DNA of 64,000 nt from Bryobacterales bacterium (GTDB lineage Bacteria > Acidobacteriota > Terriglobia > Bryobacterales > Bryobacteraceae), in assembly GCA_016713735.1 (NCBI GenBank), contig JADJOP010000037.1, positions 186,001 to 250,000 on the forward strand, read 5' to 3'. This document shows positions 8,701 to 16,846 of this stretch, one piece after another; the first letter of the stretch is position 1; the number at the start of each line of letters is the position of its first letter. The notes beneath the pieces were generated by a model. That model was not told where the DNA came from. It saw only the letters and a program-made list of their open reading frames with translations, and ran no database searches. Position numbers and translations under genes: made by a program.

Positions 8701-9200
8701 CGGACCTTCAACACCTTATAGCTGGTGACGCGGCCGATCCAGGCCTTCTCAAACGAGGCGCCCTGGCCGCTGGCGAGGCGGCCGCCGGCGATCCAGCCAC
8801 GGCCTAGCTTGCCTTCGTCATCGCGGACTTCCAGTTGCGCTTCGACGCGGCCCAGGTGGCGGCCGCAGTTGTTTCGGATCATGCCACGCAGGACGGTGGA
8901 GATTTCGCTGGGGGCGTTCTTGGGGCGCCGCTGCGGAAGGCCATTCATCTCGCGCACGTAGGATTCGCTGGAGTGCATGGTGACCCCGTAGATCTCCACG
9001 CAGTTCATGAGCTCGGATGGTTCGGGTTTGGATTCCAGCGGCGTCTCATCGCGTGCGTTGAGGGCGCTGCGGGCGGCGCTGAACTGCATCGACGAGTAGA
9101 AGAACATGCCCGTGGCGCCCGCGAAGACGAGCACACCGGGCACCACGGCGAGCCAGAGGCTCAGTGAGGACTTTCGTTGCTGCGGCGGCACCCCGGGCAT
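8697..9200 (-). CDS. Membrane-anchored FxLYD/DUF2393-like protein
   Basis: 167 aa. One transmembrane helix spans about residues 13-35 (SLSLWLAVVPGVLVFAGATGMFFY). The soluble part carries the pattern of FxLYD-type domains: a variable segment, LRGMIRNNCGRHLGRVEA (hydrophobic-Gly-x-x-x-N), an acidic RDDEG turn, then a Gly-rich stretch ending GQGASFEKAW. The function of this fold is not known in detail; it is often an extracytoplasmic beta-sandwich. The stop overlaps the sulfatase stop on the other strand by 4 nt. A GATAAA hexamer lies 6 nt before the ATG. Confidence 0.75.
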   Translation of the reverse strand: MPGVPPQQRKSSLSLWLAVVPGVLVFAGATGMFFYSSMQFSAARSALNARDETPLESKPEPSELMNCVEIYGVTMHSSESYVREMNGLPQRRPKNAPSEISTVLRGMIRNNCGRHLGRVEAQLEVRDDEGKLGRGWIAGGRLASGQGASFEKAWIGRVTSYKVLKVR

Positions 9201-9206
9201 GCCCCG

Positions 9207-9212
9207 TTTATC
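9207..9212 (-). promoter_or_regulatory. -10-like hexamer GATAAA, 6 nt before start
   Basis: GATAAA on the minus strand lies 6 nt upstream of the ATG at 9200 (CGGGGC between them), with no Shine-Dalgarno. Same geometry as the other putative leaderless starts in this window. Confidence 0.35.
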
Positions 9213-9277
9213 GGCGGTTTCAAGGCGGGGGGCAATCGGGCAAACACCTGAGGGAGTGGTAAGGCGCGGGCCATGCG

Positions 9278-10258
9278 TCAGTGGCCCCGCAGTTTGTAGA
9301 ACTGCCTTTGCGCCTTGTGAATCGCCCGCCAGCGGGTCTTCTCCGGGCGCGGGTCCGTGTGGCGAACGGCCTCGCGGGTGAGCTTGTGGAAGCTGGTCAG
9401 GCGCGCCGGGTCGACCGCATCGCGGACGGCACAGCCGGGCTCAGTCGCGTGGCTGCAGTCGGCGAAGCGGCAGCGGACGGCGAACTCGGCGATGTCGTCG
9501 AAGACGGCTGCGACGCTTGATTCGCCGGCCCAGAGCTGGATCTCGCGCAGGCCGGGGGTGTCGATGAGAGCGGCGCCGGTGGCGAGCACGATGAGTGCGC
9601 GATGGGTTGGGGTGTGGCGGCCGCGCGAGTCGTGCTAGCTGACGGCCGCGGTAAGGTGCAATGCGGAGCCGGTGATCCGGTTCAGCAGGGTCGACTTCCC
9701 TGCCCCGCTGGAGCCGAGCAGCACGGCGGTGACTCCCGGTGCAAGCAGTCCGGCCAGCGCCTCGCAGCCTTCTCCGCTCAAGGCGCTGATCAGAAGCACA
9801 AGGCTGTCGCCGGCGACGGCGCGGGCGGCGGCGAGGCGTTCCTCGCGATCGTCGCAGCAGTCGGCCTTGTTCAGCACAATGACAGGTTCGACGCCGCCTT
9901 CATGGGCGACGGCGAGGTAGCGCTCGATGCGGCGGGCGTTGAAGTCGCCGTCAAGTCCACAGAGGATGAGGGCCAGATCGACGTTGGCGGCGAGCACCTG
10001 TTCCTCATGACGTGTGCCCGCTGCACGCCGCGAGAGCTTGGTGCGGCGAGGCAGCACTTGTTCGATCAGGACGGTGGCGGCATCAATGGGACGGACGAGC
10101 ACAATGTCGCCGGTGGCCGGCAGGTCGGCTGCCGATTCGGCGAGGAATTCGAGCGTGCCGGAGAGGTAGGCGTCACACTCGCCGTCAAAGGTGAGGACGC
10201 GGGCGCGCTGACCGCCGGCAAAGCAGACGCGGGCCTGGATGAGGGGCTGGGAAGACAA
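9278..10258 (-). pseudogene. rsgA: Ribosome small-subunit maturation GTPase RsgA, in-frame amber stop
   Basis: Circularly permuted GTPase that releases late assembly factors from the 30S subunit. The start is TTG at 10258, preceded by AAGGAG at 7 nt. Visible in order are an OB-fold N-terminus, LALILCGLDGD, the G4 motif LNKADC, SALSGEG, the Walker A GSSGAGKST, then switch region DSRGRHTPTHR, the G3 motif DTPGLRE, and a C-terminal zinc site (C-F-A-D-C-x-H...C). The frame is continuous over 326 codons except for one TAG at 9635-9637, codon 208, between GAVS-like residues and HDSRGRH. The family normally has a charged or polar residue there, so a single substitution explains it. Truncation would remove the switch, G3 and zinc domain. 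Confidence 0.88.
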
Positions 10259-10551
10259 TGCAATGCTCCTTGCTGGTTCGTGGCTGCGGGGAGAGACACG
10301 AAGGGTGAGCTTGGCCCTTATCGGCCGCGGTCACCCGAATTAAGCAAGGACGGCGTGTGTCAAATCGCTATGATAGCGCAATTCTGCGCGGGCGGAGGTC
10401 GATGGCGCGACTGGTCTCGACAGAGGTGTGGATGACTCCGCTCAACACGAGCGGGCCCGGATGCCGCCGCGGCGGCTGACGGATTCGCGGCCAAAATCCA
10501 GCCCCACCGAGTCGTGCTGCTGGAGTGTCGAAATGAACCGATAATAAAGGC
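10259..10551. other. Divergent intergenic region rsgA / arylsulfotransferase
   Basis: 293 bp without a supported gene. It holds the AAGGAG ribosome-binding site of rsgA at its left end and a GATAAT hexamer at its right end. I see no RNA gene or repeat in it. Confidence 0.5.
10540..10545 (+). promoter_or_regulatory. -10-like hexamer GATAAT, 6 nt before start
   Basis: GATAAT followed by AAAGGC and the ATG at 10552. Identical GATAAT-N6-ATG geometry is seen at 58789. Confidence 0.45.
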
Positions 10552-12321
10552 ATGACTCTTCGGAGCGTGCTGCGCGGCGTTGTACCGCTTCTGTTTGTCC
10601 AGGCTGGGGCGGCCTGGGCCATTTCCGTCACCCTCAATCCCTCAAATCCGGTTGCGCTGCCAGTCGGCGAACGACAGACCTACACCGCCACGGCGCGCGA
10701 GGCCGGGGGCGACGAGGTGTGGTACCGATTCCGTGTCCGTCCTGAGGGAGGCGAGTTCCGCTTGGTGCGGGATTTTGCACCAGGGGCTTCGATCGAATGG
10801 GCGACCCTCGACGGCGAGGGTTGGTATGAGGTGGAGGTGACCGCGCGGACGTCAACCGATCCGGCCGAGGCCGTGGATGTGGTGTCGCAGGAGGTGGTGG
10901 CGCGGGTGGAACCAAGCGGCGCGGCGGCGGTGAACCCGACCCCGAACGCGCTGGTGTGGATTTTCAGCGCACCTCGGTGCGATCCCGGCTTCGTCGCCTA
11001 CGTGGAATTCACGCGCGAAGGCGGGCTGCCGCAATTGAGTTCACCGCGCACCTGCGACGGGGTGCACAGCGTGAACTTCTACCTGGCGGGGCTGTTGCAG
11101 GATGCGTCCTACTCGGCGCGGCTGATGGTGAGCGTGGAGGGACTCCCGGTTGCCGGCGAGGCCGTGGGCTTCCACACAGGCACGGTGGATGAAGGCGAAC
11201 TGGGGATTCCCGCCCGCCGGCTGCTGACCGGACCAGCGTCGCCCGCGTATGAAGGCGTCGTGTTGAACTCACCCATCGGCGCTCCGTTTTATGCGACCGA
11301 CCTCTCAGGCAACCTGATCTGGTACTACCCGCGGCCGATGGGCTTCATCACGCGGCCCAACCTGGGGGGCACCTTCCTTTCGATCACTTGGACCAACAAC
11401 CCGATCCGCACCGAGCAGGTGGCGCGCGAGTTTGACGTGGCCGGCATCACGCTGTGGGAGACCAACGCGGCCATCGTCAGCGAGCGCCTGCAGGCGCTGG
11501 GCTACCCGGCGACGAGCGGGTTTCACCACGAGGCCTTTCGCCTGCCCGACGGGCATATTCTGCTGCTGGCCGGCGTCGAGAAGCGCGTGCCGGAGCTGGA
11601 CAACAAGAACGTGATGGGCGACATGCTGATCGTCGTCGACAACGAGATGAACATCCACTGGGTGTGGAACAGCTTTAAGCACATGGATGTGCGCAAAGAG
11701 GCGATTCTGGGCGAGATGTGCCTGAACAACGGGGCCTGCCCGCCCGTGTTCGACGGCGGCGTGGCCACCGACTGGCTGCACACCAACTCCGTGCAGTACA
11801 CCTCCGACGGCAACCTGCTGCTCTCCATGCGGCACTTGGACTGGGCGGTGAAGGTCGACTACCAGGACGGCTTCGGCTCCGGCGCCGTGTTGTGGCGGCT
11901 GGGCAAGGATGGCGATTTTCAGATCGACAGCGCGGAGGCCTTCCCGTGGTTTTCTCACCAGCACGACGCCGGATTCCTGCCAGGCAGCGACCGCTACCTG
12001 CTGGTCTTCGACAACGGCAACACCCATCGCGACGTGAATCCGCGGGCCAACAGCCGAGGCCAGTTGTACGAACTCGATCAGGAGGGGCGCACCGCCAAAC
12101 TGGCGATGAATGCCGACCTGGGCAGCTACTCGTTCGCGCTGGGTTCGGCGCAGCGGCTGCGCAGCGAGAACTACCACTTCAACAACGGCTGGACGCTGGT
12201 AGGGGGGCAACCGGCTAGTACTGCGGTTGAGGTAGACCCATCGGGGCGAATCGTGTATGCTCTGGAGTCGGGTGCGGCGGTTTACAGAAGTTTTCGGATG
12301 GAGGACATTCTGACGCCGTAA
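10552..12321 (+). CDS. Arylsulfotransferase (ASST) family protein, secreted
   Basis: 589 aa with a signal peptide (about residues 1-23). An N-terminal Ig-like half (about 24-210) is followed by a six-bladed-propeller-like C-terminal half typical of ASST enzymes. These transfer sulfate between phenolic compounds without PAPS through a catalytic His. Candidate catalytic and binding His residues occur in SGFHHEAFRLPDGHILL, DWLHTNSVQY and WFSHQHDAGF, spaced as in the family. The repeated phrase 'DGNLLLSMR / DGHILLLAG' marks the blades. It precedes a sulfatase on the same strand (31 nt apart), so sulfate transfer and hydrolysis are probably co-expressed. Confidence 0.85.
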   Translation: MTLRSVLRGVVPLLFVQAGAAWAISVTLNPSNPVALPVGERQTYTATAREAGGDEVWYRFRVRPEGGEFRLVRDFAPGASIEWATLDGEGWYEVEVTARTSTDPAEAVDVVSQEVVARVEPSGAAAVNPTPNALVWIFSAPRCDPGFVAYVEFTREGGLPQLSSPRTCDGVHSVNFYLAGLLQDASYSARLMVSVEGLPVAGEAVGFHTGTVDEGELGIPARRLLTGPASPAYEGVVLNSPIGAPFYATDLSGNLIWYYPRPMGFITRPNLGGTFLSITWTNNPIRTEQVAREFDVAGITLWETNAAIVSERLQALGYPATSGFHHEAFRLPDGHILLLAGVEKRVPELDNKNVMGDMLIVVDNEMNIHWVWNSFKHMDVRKEAILGEMCLNNGACPPVFDGGVATDWLHTNSVQYTSDGNLLLSMRHLDWAVKVDYQDGFGSGAVLWRLGKDGDFQIDSAEAFPWFSHQHDAGFLPGSDRYLLVFDNGNTHRDVNPRANSRGQLYELDQEGRTAKLAMNADLGSYSFALGSAQRLRSENYHFNNGWTLVGGQPASTAVEVDPSGRIVYALESGAAVYRSFRMEDILTP

Positions 12322-12352
12322 CCCAGTTTCACAGAGGGAATACGTCGTCACA

Positions 12353-13586
12353 ATGCTCAGGCGCCAGTTCCTGAGCCGGTTGGGTGCGGGAGTTGTGTTG
12401 GCCAACCAACAGAACGCGCCTGCGTCCACGGCTCAGCCCAACATCATTCTCATCTACGCGGATGACCTGGGCTATGGCGACCTGAATTGCTACGGCTCGA
12501 AGCTCAGAACCCCCAATATCAACAAGTTAGCCGCGGAAGGCGCGCGGCTGACGCACTTTTATTCGGCCAGCGCCGTGTGTTCACCGGCACGCGCGGCCCT
12601 GCTCACAGGTGGCTATCCCTCGCGCGCTGGGGTTCCCTTCGTGATCTCGCCGGGCGACACTTGGGGGCTGGATGAGTCGCGCAAGACGATGGGCGACATG
12701 CTGCAGGCCGCCGGCTACCGGACGATGATCGCCGGCAAGTGGCACCTGGGGAACCTGAAGCATCACAGCCCGAACCAGCGGGGATTCCATGAGGCGGTGG
12801 GGATTCCCTATTCCTCCGACATGACGCCACTGCATTATGTGGTGAACGAAACGGTGACCGTGCCGAACGTTGCCGTGGAGGGGTTGACGGCGCGCTACAC
12901 CGAGGATGCGGTGGACTTCATTCATCGCTCCAAAGACGGCCCGTTTTTCCTCTTCATGCCCCACAGCGCGCCTCACATTCCGCTGGCGCCGTCGTCTCGC
13001 TTCCGTCGCATGAACGCCATGGGGCTCTATGGCAATTGCGTGGAAGAGGTGGACTGGAGCGTCGGGCAGATCATGAAAGCCGTGGCCGACAACGGGCTGG
13101 AGGCAAACACGCTCATCATATTCACGAGCGATAACGGGCCCTGGTATCAAGGCAGCGTGGGCGGCCTGCGCGGGCGTAAGGGGCAGACCATGGAGGGCGG
13201 CTTCCGCGTGCCCTTCGTGGCCAAATGCCCGAACCTGATTCCGAAGGGCCAGGTGGTAGAGACGATGGCGACGGCGCTGGACCTGATGCCGACCTTTGCG
13301 CGGCTGGCGGGAGCCTCGCTGCCTGGGCAGCCGATGGACGGTGTGGACATCCTGCCGCTGCTCTCCGGCCAGACGCCAACTCTGGCTCTACAACGTGGTG
13401 GAGGACCCCACCGAGAGCGCCGAGGCCGGGCGCGACAACCCGGAGATCGTCGAAGAGATTCTGGGCCGCATTCGGGCCCTGCTGCCGGGGATGCCGGAAG
13501 AAGTGCGGGCGGCCTGGGAGGCGACGGCGAAGATTGCCGTGGAGCCGACGCCGGCCGGGGCCTATCCGGTGCGGGCCGGCGGCTGA
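12353..13586 (+). pseudogene. Sulfatase with internal deletion and frameshift
   Basis: Tat-exported sulfatase (MLRRQFLSRLGAG). The N-terminal catalytic domain looks intact: YADDLGYGD, the active-site CSPAR in SAVCSPARAALLTGG, GKWHLG, HSAPHIPL and FTSDNGPW. After LLSGQTPT (about 13378) the frame runs into a nonsense tail ending at 13792. The proper C-terminus reappears in the next frame: LYNVVEDPTESAEAG, then PEEVRAAWEAT and a stop at 13586. The C-terminal strand with the GRWKL motif, roughly 50 or more residues, is missing between the two parts. A simple 1-nt error cannot explain this, so it is a real deletion, an assembly collapse, or both. Confidence 0.8.
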
Positions 13587-13697
13587 GAGCCACCAGGTGG
13601 CCGAAATCGGCCAGCGGCGGCGGGAGCGAAGTCAAACGGGGACAATCAGTTAGCTGTGGCATAGGGATTGCACTGGCCGGTGGTGAGGAATCATCCC

Positions 13698-14666
13698 ATG
13701 ACACGGAATCTACTTTCAATGCTCTCGCTTGGTGTGCTGGGATGCGTGCTGGCGGGGGCGCAATCGGGAGAATCGCGGGAAGCGGCCACTGAATCGGCAG
13801 GCTGGCCGACGGTGGAGGAGGCGCAGGATAAAGCGCGCCCGGCGGGCGGTGAAGCCCGGCGCGAACCGCGGCGGGAGACCGAGTCCCGGCGGGAGACCCA
13901 ATATGAGGCACCCGTGGGCAAGCTGCCGGCGCAGTTGGAACTCTCACCCGGCGCCTGGATCGCGGTGCGGGTGAACGACATGGTGTCGAGCAACAGTAGC
14001 CAGGTGGGCGATCTGTTCAGCGCGACCCTGACGCAGCCGTTGATCGCCGACGGCGTGGTGGTGGCGCGGCGCGGCCAGATGGTGACGGCGCGCGTGACCG
14101 ACGTGGTGAAGGCGGGCAAGGTGAGGGGCACGTCGCGGCTCGGCGTGGAGTTGACCGAACTGACACTGGCCGACGGCCGCAGCGTGAACATCCGCACGCA
14201 ACTGGCGCAGTACAAGGGCGGGACGTCGAAGGGCAACGATGCGACCGCGATCGGCACGGCGACCGGAGCGGGGGCGGCCATTGGCGCGATTGCCGATGGC
14301 GGCTTCGGCGCGGGAGTCGGGGCGGGCGCGGGCGCGGCGGCGGGCGTGCTGGGCGTGCTCTTGACCAGCGGCCGGCAGACGGTGCTCTATCCGGAAGACA
14401 CGCTCACGTTCCGGCTGGCCGACCCGGTGATGATTTCCACCGAACGCGCGCCGCTGGCCTTCCGCTACGCGCGGCAGGAGGATTACGATAGCGCGCAGCC
14501 GCGGACACCGTCGCTGCGGCGGCGCGATAACCGGCCGCCTTACTTCGCCGGACTGGGCTATCCGGGCTGGGGTTGGGGACCGTACTGGGGTCCCGGCTGG
14601 GGCCCGGGCTGGGGCGGCTGGTACGGGTCGAGGGTGGTGCGGCGCGGCGGCTGGCGGCGCTGGTAG
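13698..14666 (+). CDS. Secreted glycine-zipper protein, Gly/Trp-rich C-terminus
   Basis: About 322 aa from the ATG at 13698, chosen because GAGGA lies just upstream and it opens a signal peptide (MTRNLLSMLSLGVLG). A charged Arg/Glu-rich linker (about 35-75) is followed by a domain that asks for surface display: GAWIAVRVNDMVSSNSS, GQMVTARVTDV. A glycine zipper (ATGAGAAIGAIADGGFGAG, about 190-220) then suggests membrane insertion. The tail is a low-complexity Gly-Trp-Pro-Tyr segment. No function is known. The odd Cys in VLGC is not a good lipobox. It stands between the damaged sulfatase and the dehydrogenase. Confidence 0.75.
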   Translation: MTRNLLSMLSLGVLGCVLAGAQSGESREAATESAGWPTVEEAQDKARPAGGEARREPRRETESRRETQYEAPVGKLPAQLELSPGAWIAVRVNDMVSSNSSQVGDLFSATLTQPLIADGVVVARRGQMVTARVTDVVKAGKVRGTSRLGVELTELTLADGRSVNIRTQLAQYKGGTSKGNDATAIGTATGAGAAIGAIADGGFGAGVGAGAGAAAGVLGVLLTSGRQTVLYPEDTLTFRLADPVMISTERAPLAFRYARQEDYDSAQPRTPSLRRRDNRPPYFAGLGYPGWGWGPYWGPGWGPGWGGWYGSRVVRRGGWRRW

Positions 14667-14705
14667 CGGCGCGGGGGTGGGCGCATCGGCGGGAGTCCGG
14701 CGCGA

Positions 14706-14711
14706 TACACT
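14706..14711 (+). promoter_or_regulatory. -10-like TACACT upstream of alcohol dehydrogenase
   Basis: GATACACTA, the same phrase as before kdgD, ends 14 nt ahead of the ATG at 14726. Confidence 0.4.
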
Positions 14712-14725
14712 AAAGCCGGACTCTT

Positions 14726-15757
14726 ATGAAAGCGCTACTCCTCGAAGAATATAAGAAGCTCGCTGTGGTCGAGTATCCGGAGCCGGAGATCGGACCGGAC
14801 GACCTGCTGGTGCGCGTGGTTTCCTGCGGCATCTGCGGTTCTGACGTGCACGGCTATGATGGCGGTTCGGGCCGCCGCATTCCGCCCATCATCATGGGCC
14901 ACGAGGCTTCGGGCACGGTGGCCAAGGCGGGCGCGAACGTGAAGCGCTTCCGTGAAGGCGACCGCGTCACCTTCGATTCGATGATCAACTGCGGCCGCTG
15001 CATGTATTGCCGCAAGGGCCAGCCGAACCTCTGCACGGACCGCCGCGTGCTCGGCGTGAGTTGCGGCGACTATCGCCGCCACGGCGCGTTTGCCGAATAC
15101 GTGGCCGTGCCGCAGCACATTGTCTACGCCATTCCCGAAGCCGTCTCGTTTGACCAGGCGGCGATGGTGGAGCCGGTGTCGGTGGCCGTGCATGCGGCCA
15201 ACCTGGCCGAGGCCACGCTGGGCGATTCCTGCGTGGTGGTGGGCGCGGGCATGATCGGCCTGCTCACGGTGCAGGCGATGCGCGTGAAGGGTTGCGGGCA
15301 GATCATCGCGGTGGACCTCGACGATTCGCGGCTGGAACTGGCGAAGAAGTCCGGCGCCGATGTGACCATCAATGCGAAGAGCGCCGACGTGGTGGCTCGC
15401 GTGAGGGAACTGACTGCGGGCGAAGGCGCCGATATCGTGATGGAGGCCGTGGGGGCAAACGCCACCGTGCTGGCTTCGATCGACTCGGTGCGCAAGGGCG
15501 GCACGGTGGTGCTGATCGGCAACGTGACCAAGGACACGACGCTGCCGCTGCAATCGGTGGTGACGCGCGAAGTGAGGCTGCAGGGCTCCTGCGCGTCGGC
15601 CAACGACTACCCGGCGTGCCTGGAACTGATGGGCCGCGGGGCGGTGAAGGTGGAGCCGATGATCAGCGCCACCGTGCCGCTCGAACAGGGCCCGGAGATG
15701 TTCAGCCGGCTGTATGCGCACGAGGCGGGGCTGACAAAGGTGATCTTGAAGCCGTAG
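14726..15757 (+). CDS. Zinc-dependent medium-chain alcohol/polyol dehydrogenase
   Basis: 343 aa NAD(P)-dependent dehydrogenase of the MDR superfamily, closest in style to sorbitol, galactitol-1-phosphate or threonine dehydrogenases. The catalytic zinc ligands appear as CGICGSD (Cys at about 37) and GHEASG (His/Glu at about 63). The structural zinc site is the four-Cys lobe NCGRCMYCRKGQPNLC (about 92-107). The Rossmann fold shows VVGAGMIG (about 172), with an acidic IAVDLDD, which favours NAD over NADP. The substrate is probably a sugar alcohol or aldonate, given the sugar-catabolic neighbours; that is inference. Confidence 0.88.
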   Translation: MKALLLEEYKKLAVVEYPEPEIGPDDLLVRVVSCGICGSDVHGYDGGSGRRIPPIIMGHEASGTVAKAGANVKRFREGDRVTFDSMINCGRCMYCRKGQPNLCTDRRVLGVSCGDYRRHGAFAEYVAVPQHIVYAIPEAVSFDQAAMVEPVSVAVHAANLAEATLGDSCVVVGAGMIGLLTVQAMRVKGCGQIIAVDLDDSRLELAKKSGADVTINAKSADVVARVRELTAGEGADIVMEAVGANATVLASIDSVRKGGTVVLIGNVTKDTTLPLQSVVTREVRLQGSCASANDYPACLELMGRGAVKVEPMISATVPLEQGPEMFSRLYAHEAGLTKVILKP

Positions 15758-15765
15758 CCGCGGCT

Positions 15766-16561
15766 TCAGTTCACTTGCATTTCATCCCCCGGCAGCATCG
15801 GCATGCGCAGGGCGTTCCCGTCGGCCGGGTCAACAGGGATGGTGCGTGCTTTGCCCTCAATCATCCGCGTGAGTTTGACGCTTCGCGCTTTACCGGCGGC
15901 CGCCGAGAGCGGTGTGGCCCAGGTGTAAACCTTCAGCTGGCCGTTCACAGTGACCTCAATTTCCGGGGAGACCGTGCACACTTCGGGGAACACGACGCAT
16001 TCCGGGGAGCCTTCACGGCAGACCGAATCGGGGTCGGCGAGCAAGGCAGCGGCACGGGCTTCCAGCGCGGCCTGCGAGGGCGCGCCGAGCATCACCGCGC
16101 CTCGCGTGGCGCCGCGGCGGTTCACGCGAATCGAGAAGAAGAGCCGGTAGGCGTCGTGGGCGCGCTGGGGGGCGGTCACCAGTTGCGTGGTGGGAGTCTC
16201 AGCGGCGGGTCGCGCGGCGAGCATCTTATCTTCAAATGCCCCCTCGATGAGCCCGGCCGTGGGCGGCTTGCGATACCAGAGGCGCTCGGTGCCGATGAAG
16301 CCTTCGAGCCCGCGCTTGGGCTTGCCCGGTTCGTAATAGGCGTTCTCGATCTGGATGCGCATCGAGGGGCGCAGGTCCACCCACCCGGCGCCGGTTTGGA
16401 AGCCATTGAAGCGTTCCAGCATCTGCGAGTACGGCACGCTGAGCTTGCCCCCGGCGAGCGCGTATTCCGGGCGGCCCGGGGCGGACGCGCCAGGCGCGGT
16501 TGGCCGAACATCCCATCCAAAATGCCGCCACCGCCGTAATCAGAAGAAGATGGCGAATCAT
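15766..16561 (-). CDS. Putative lipoprotein of unknown function, probable frameshift after the signal peptide
   Basis: The 3' part, open from a GTG at 16437, encodes a domain I do not recognise (MLERFNGFQTGAGWVDLRPS..., ending LPGDEMQVN). Its frame stays open upstream with protein-like sequence (RPEYALAGGKLSVPYS) but has no start codon. In the neighbouring frame an ATG at 16561 opens a convincing lipoprotein signal, MIRHLLLITAVAAFWMGCSA. One indel between about 16470 and 16510 would join the two into a 265-aa lipoprotein. The mature part is rich in Lys/Arg and basic enough to interact with envelope glycans. It converges on the dehydrogenase with a gap of 8 nt. Confidence 0.6.
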
Positions 16562-16608
16562 GGTATGTTCAGGGACACCGGAGAGCGGGAAAAGTTCCGG
16601 GAGGGGCG

Positions 16609-16818
16609 ATGACGATCACACCAAATCTGCCTACGCCGATCAGGCGTCTCTATCTGGGGGTGGGAAGTTTGTCAGGAGCGGTGGGGGCCGCCGCGCCGGG
16701 GCTGGAGTGGTTTGAGCGGGGGCTGATGGGGGTGGTTTGCGTCTTTTTACTGGCGGGGGCGATCACGGGCTACTGCGGGGTGTATCAGTTGTTGGGATTC
16801 GGGGCCAGGCGCAAGTAG
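16609..16818 (+). CDS. Small inner-membrane protein, DUF2892-like
   Basis: 69 aa, ATG preceded by GGGAGGGGCG. It begins PNLPTPIRRLYLGVGSL, followed by two hydrophobic helices (about 21-35 and 40-60) and a short basic tail. The arrangement resembles the DUF2892/YgaP-C membrane module, which is usually an integral partner of rhodanese or thiol proteins; no such partner is adjacent. The final codons form the left arm of a hairpin terminator. Confidence 0.6.
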   Translation: MTITPNLPTPIRRLYLGVGSLSGAVGAAAPGLEWFERGLMGVVCVFLLAGAITGYCGVYQLLGFGARRK

Positions 16819-16832
16819 CGTCTGGCCCCGTT
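16801..16832 (+). terminator. Hairpin terminator after small membrane gene
   Basis: GGGGCCAGGCGC and GCGTCTGGCCCC pair over 12 positions (one G-U) around the loop AAGTA, then GTTT. The left arm overlaps the last codons of the gene ending at 16818. The U run is short but the stem is very strong. Confidence 0.55.
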
Positions 16833-16846
16833 TCCGGTAGAGGGTC

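Noticed and set aside
11305..12429. Minus-strand frame of 374 codons opposite the arylsulfotransferase
   Set aside because: Shadow of the real gene with typical antisense composition and no start signal.
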